Positions 51,923 to 51,944 of a stretch of 51,944 nt of DNA are shown here, piece by piece. The DNA comes from Hofstenia miamia (lineage: Eukaryota > Xenacoelomorpha > Acoela > Hofsteniidae). Below the pieces are notes generated by a model. It was not told where the DNA came from and searched no databases. It saw nothing but the letters and a program-made list of their open reading frames with translations. The stretch spans positions 1,615,744 to 1,667,687 of the forward strand of contig CABFPE010000006.1 in assembly GCA_900660155.1 (NCBI GenBank). Reading direction: 5' to 3'. The position numbers and the translations under genes were made by a program. Position 1 is the stretch's first letter; each line of letters starts with the position of its first letter.

Positions 51923-51944
51923 TGTGGCATAACTGCATTAATTA
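51923..51944. repeat. Right copy of possible terminal repeat (cut by window end)
   Basis: TGTGGCATAACTGCATTAAT, partner of 48431-48452. Only 22 bases are visible. Confidence 0.5.

Larger units (their letters stand above)
48431..51944 (-). mobile_element. Degenerate reverse-transcribing element, truncated by window end
   Basis: Contains, on the minus strand, gag-like, linker, RT and RNase H regions in that order (51327 to 48708). TGTGGCATAACTGCATCAAT at 48431 and TGTGGCATAACTGCATTAAT at 51923 form a direct repeat with 20 of 22 positions matching as far as the window shows; these may be the starts of terminal repeats. No integrase, recombinase or methyltransferase region is visible after RNase H: only about 280 bp separate the RNase H stop from the left repeat. 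Confidence 0.6.

Noticed and set aside
1..51944. CRISPR arrays, bacterial operons, prophage or rRNA genes.
   Set aside because: No regularly spaced identical repeats, no prokaryotic gene structure and no rRNA-like sequence; all gene models are spliced and eukaryotic.

Overview
The window looks like nuclear DNA of an AT-rich invertebrate animal. It carries spliced genes with conserved animal orthologues, GT-AG introns, many Tc1/mariner, hAT, LINE and Mutator-like transposon copies, (TA)n microsatellites, a 1,000-base N gap and two single-N joins. There are no bacterial features. Several introns are only 38-45 nt long while others exceed 2.5 kb and are packed with transposons. Tiny introns, together with acceptor sites placed right at the start codons, would fit a lineage with spliced-leader trans-splicing such as flatworms, but I cannot fix the taxon.

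Two host genes can be assembled, both on the minus strand. MCM8, a homologous-recombination helicase, runs from 39005 to 28789 in nine exons whose phases all agree; the model encodes 777 residues with zinc finger, Walker A, Walker B, sensor 1 and arginine finger. AHCTF1/ELYS, a nucleoporin that founds nuclear pores on chromatin, starts at 28550, only 238 nt after the MCM8 stop codon. Its N-terminal beta-propeller is spread over six exons down to 13138, and the rest of the gene is not found in the window.

The remainder is mostly transposon material. 1-1417: a LINE RT fragment and a hAT remnant. 6.3 kb: a hAT fragment. 10.0-12.7 kb: a Mutator-like element interrupted by the N gap. 14.0-14.6 kb: a mariner/IS630 remnant with long terminal inverted repeats. 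15.1-18.3 kb: three head-to-tail Tc1 copies between (TA)n tracts. 20.8-26.4 kb: a Tc1 element split by a hAT element with an 8-bp target duplication. 30.8-33.9 kb, within MCM8 intron 6: a LINE RT, a mariner and a pogo-like MITE. 35.4-37.8 kb, within MCM8 intron 2: a LINE that lost its RT domain.

From about 43.6 kb to the end the sequence changes character. CpG becomes very rare although C and G are still present, large inverted repeats appear, and the last 3.5 kb hold a degenerate reverse-transcribing element (gag-like, RT, RNase H, no integrase seen). This is either a genuinely methylated and decayed compartment or a chimeric scaffold join; it is the strongest large-scale anomaly in the window.
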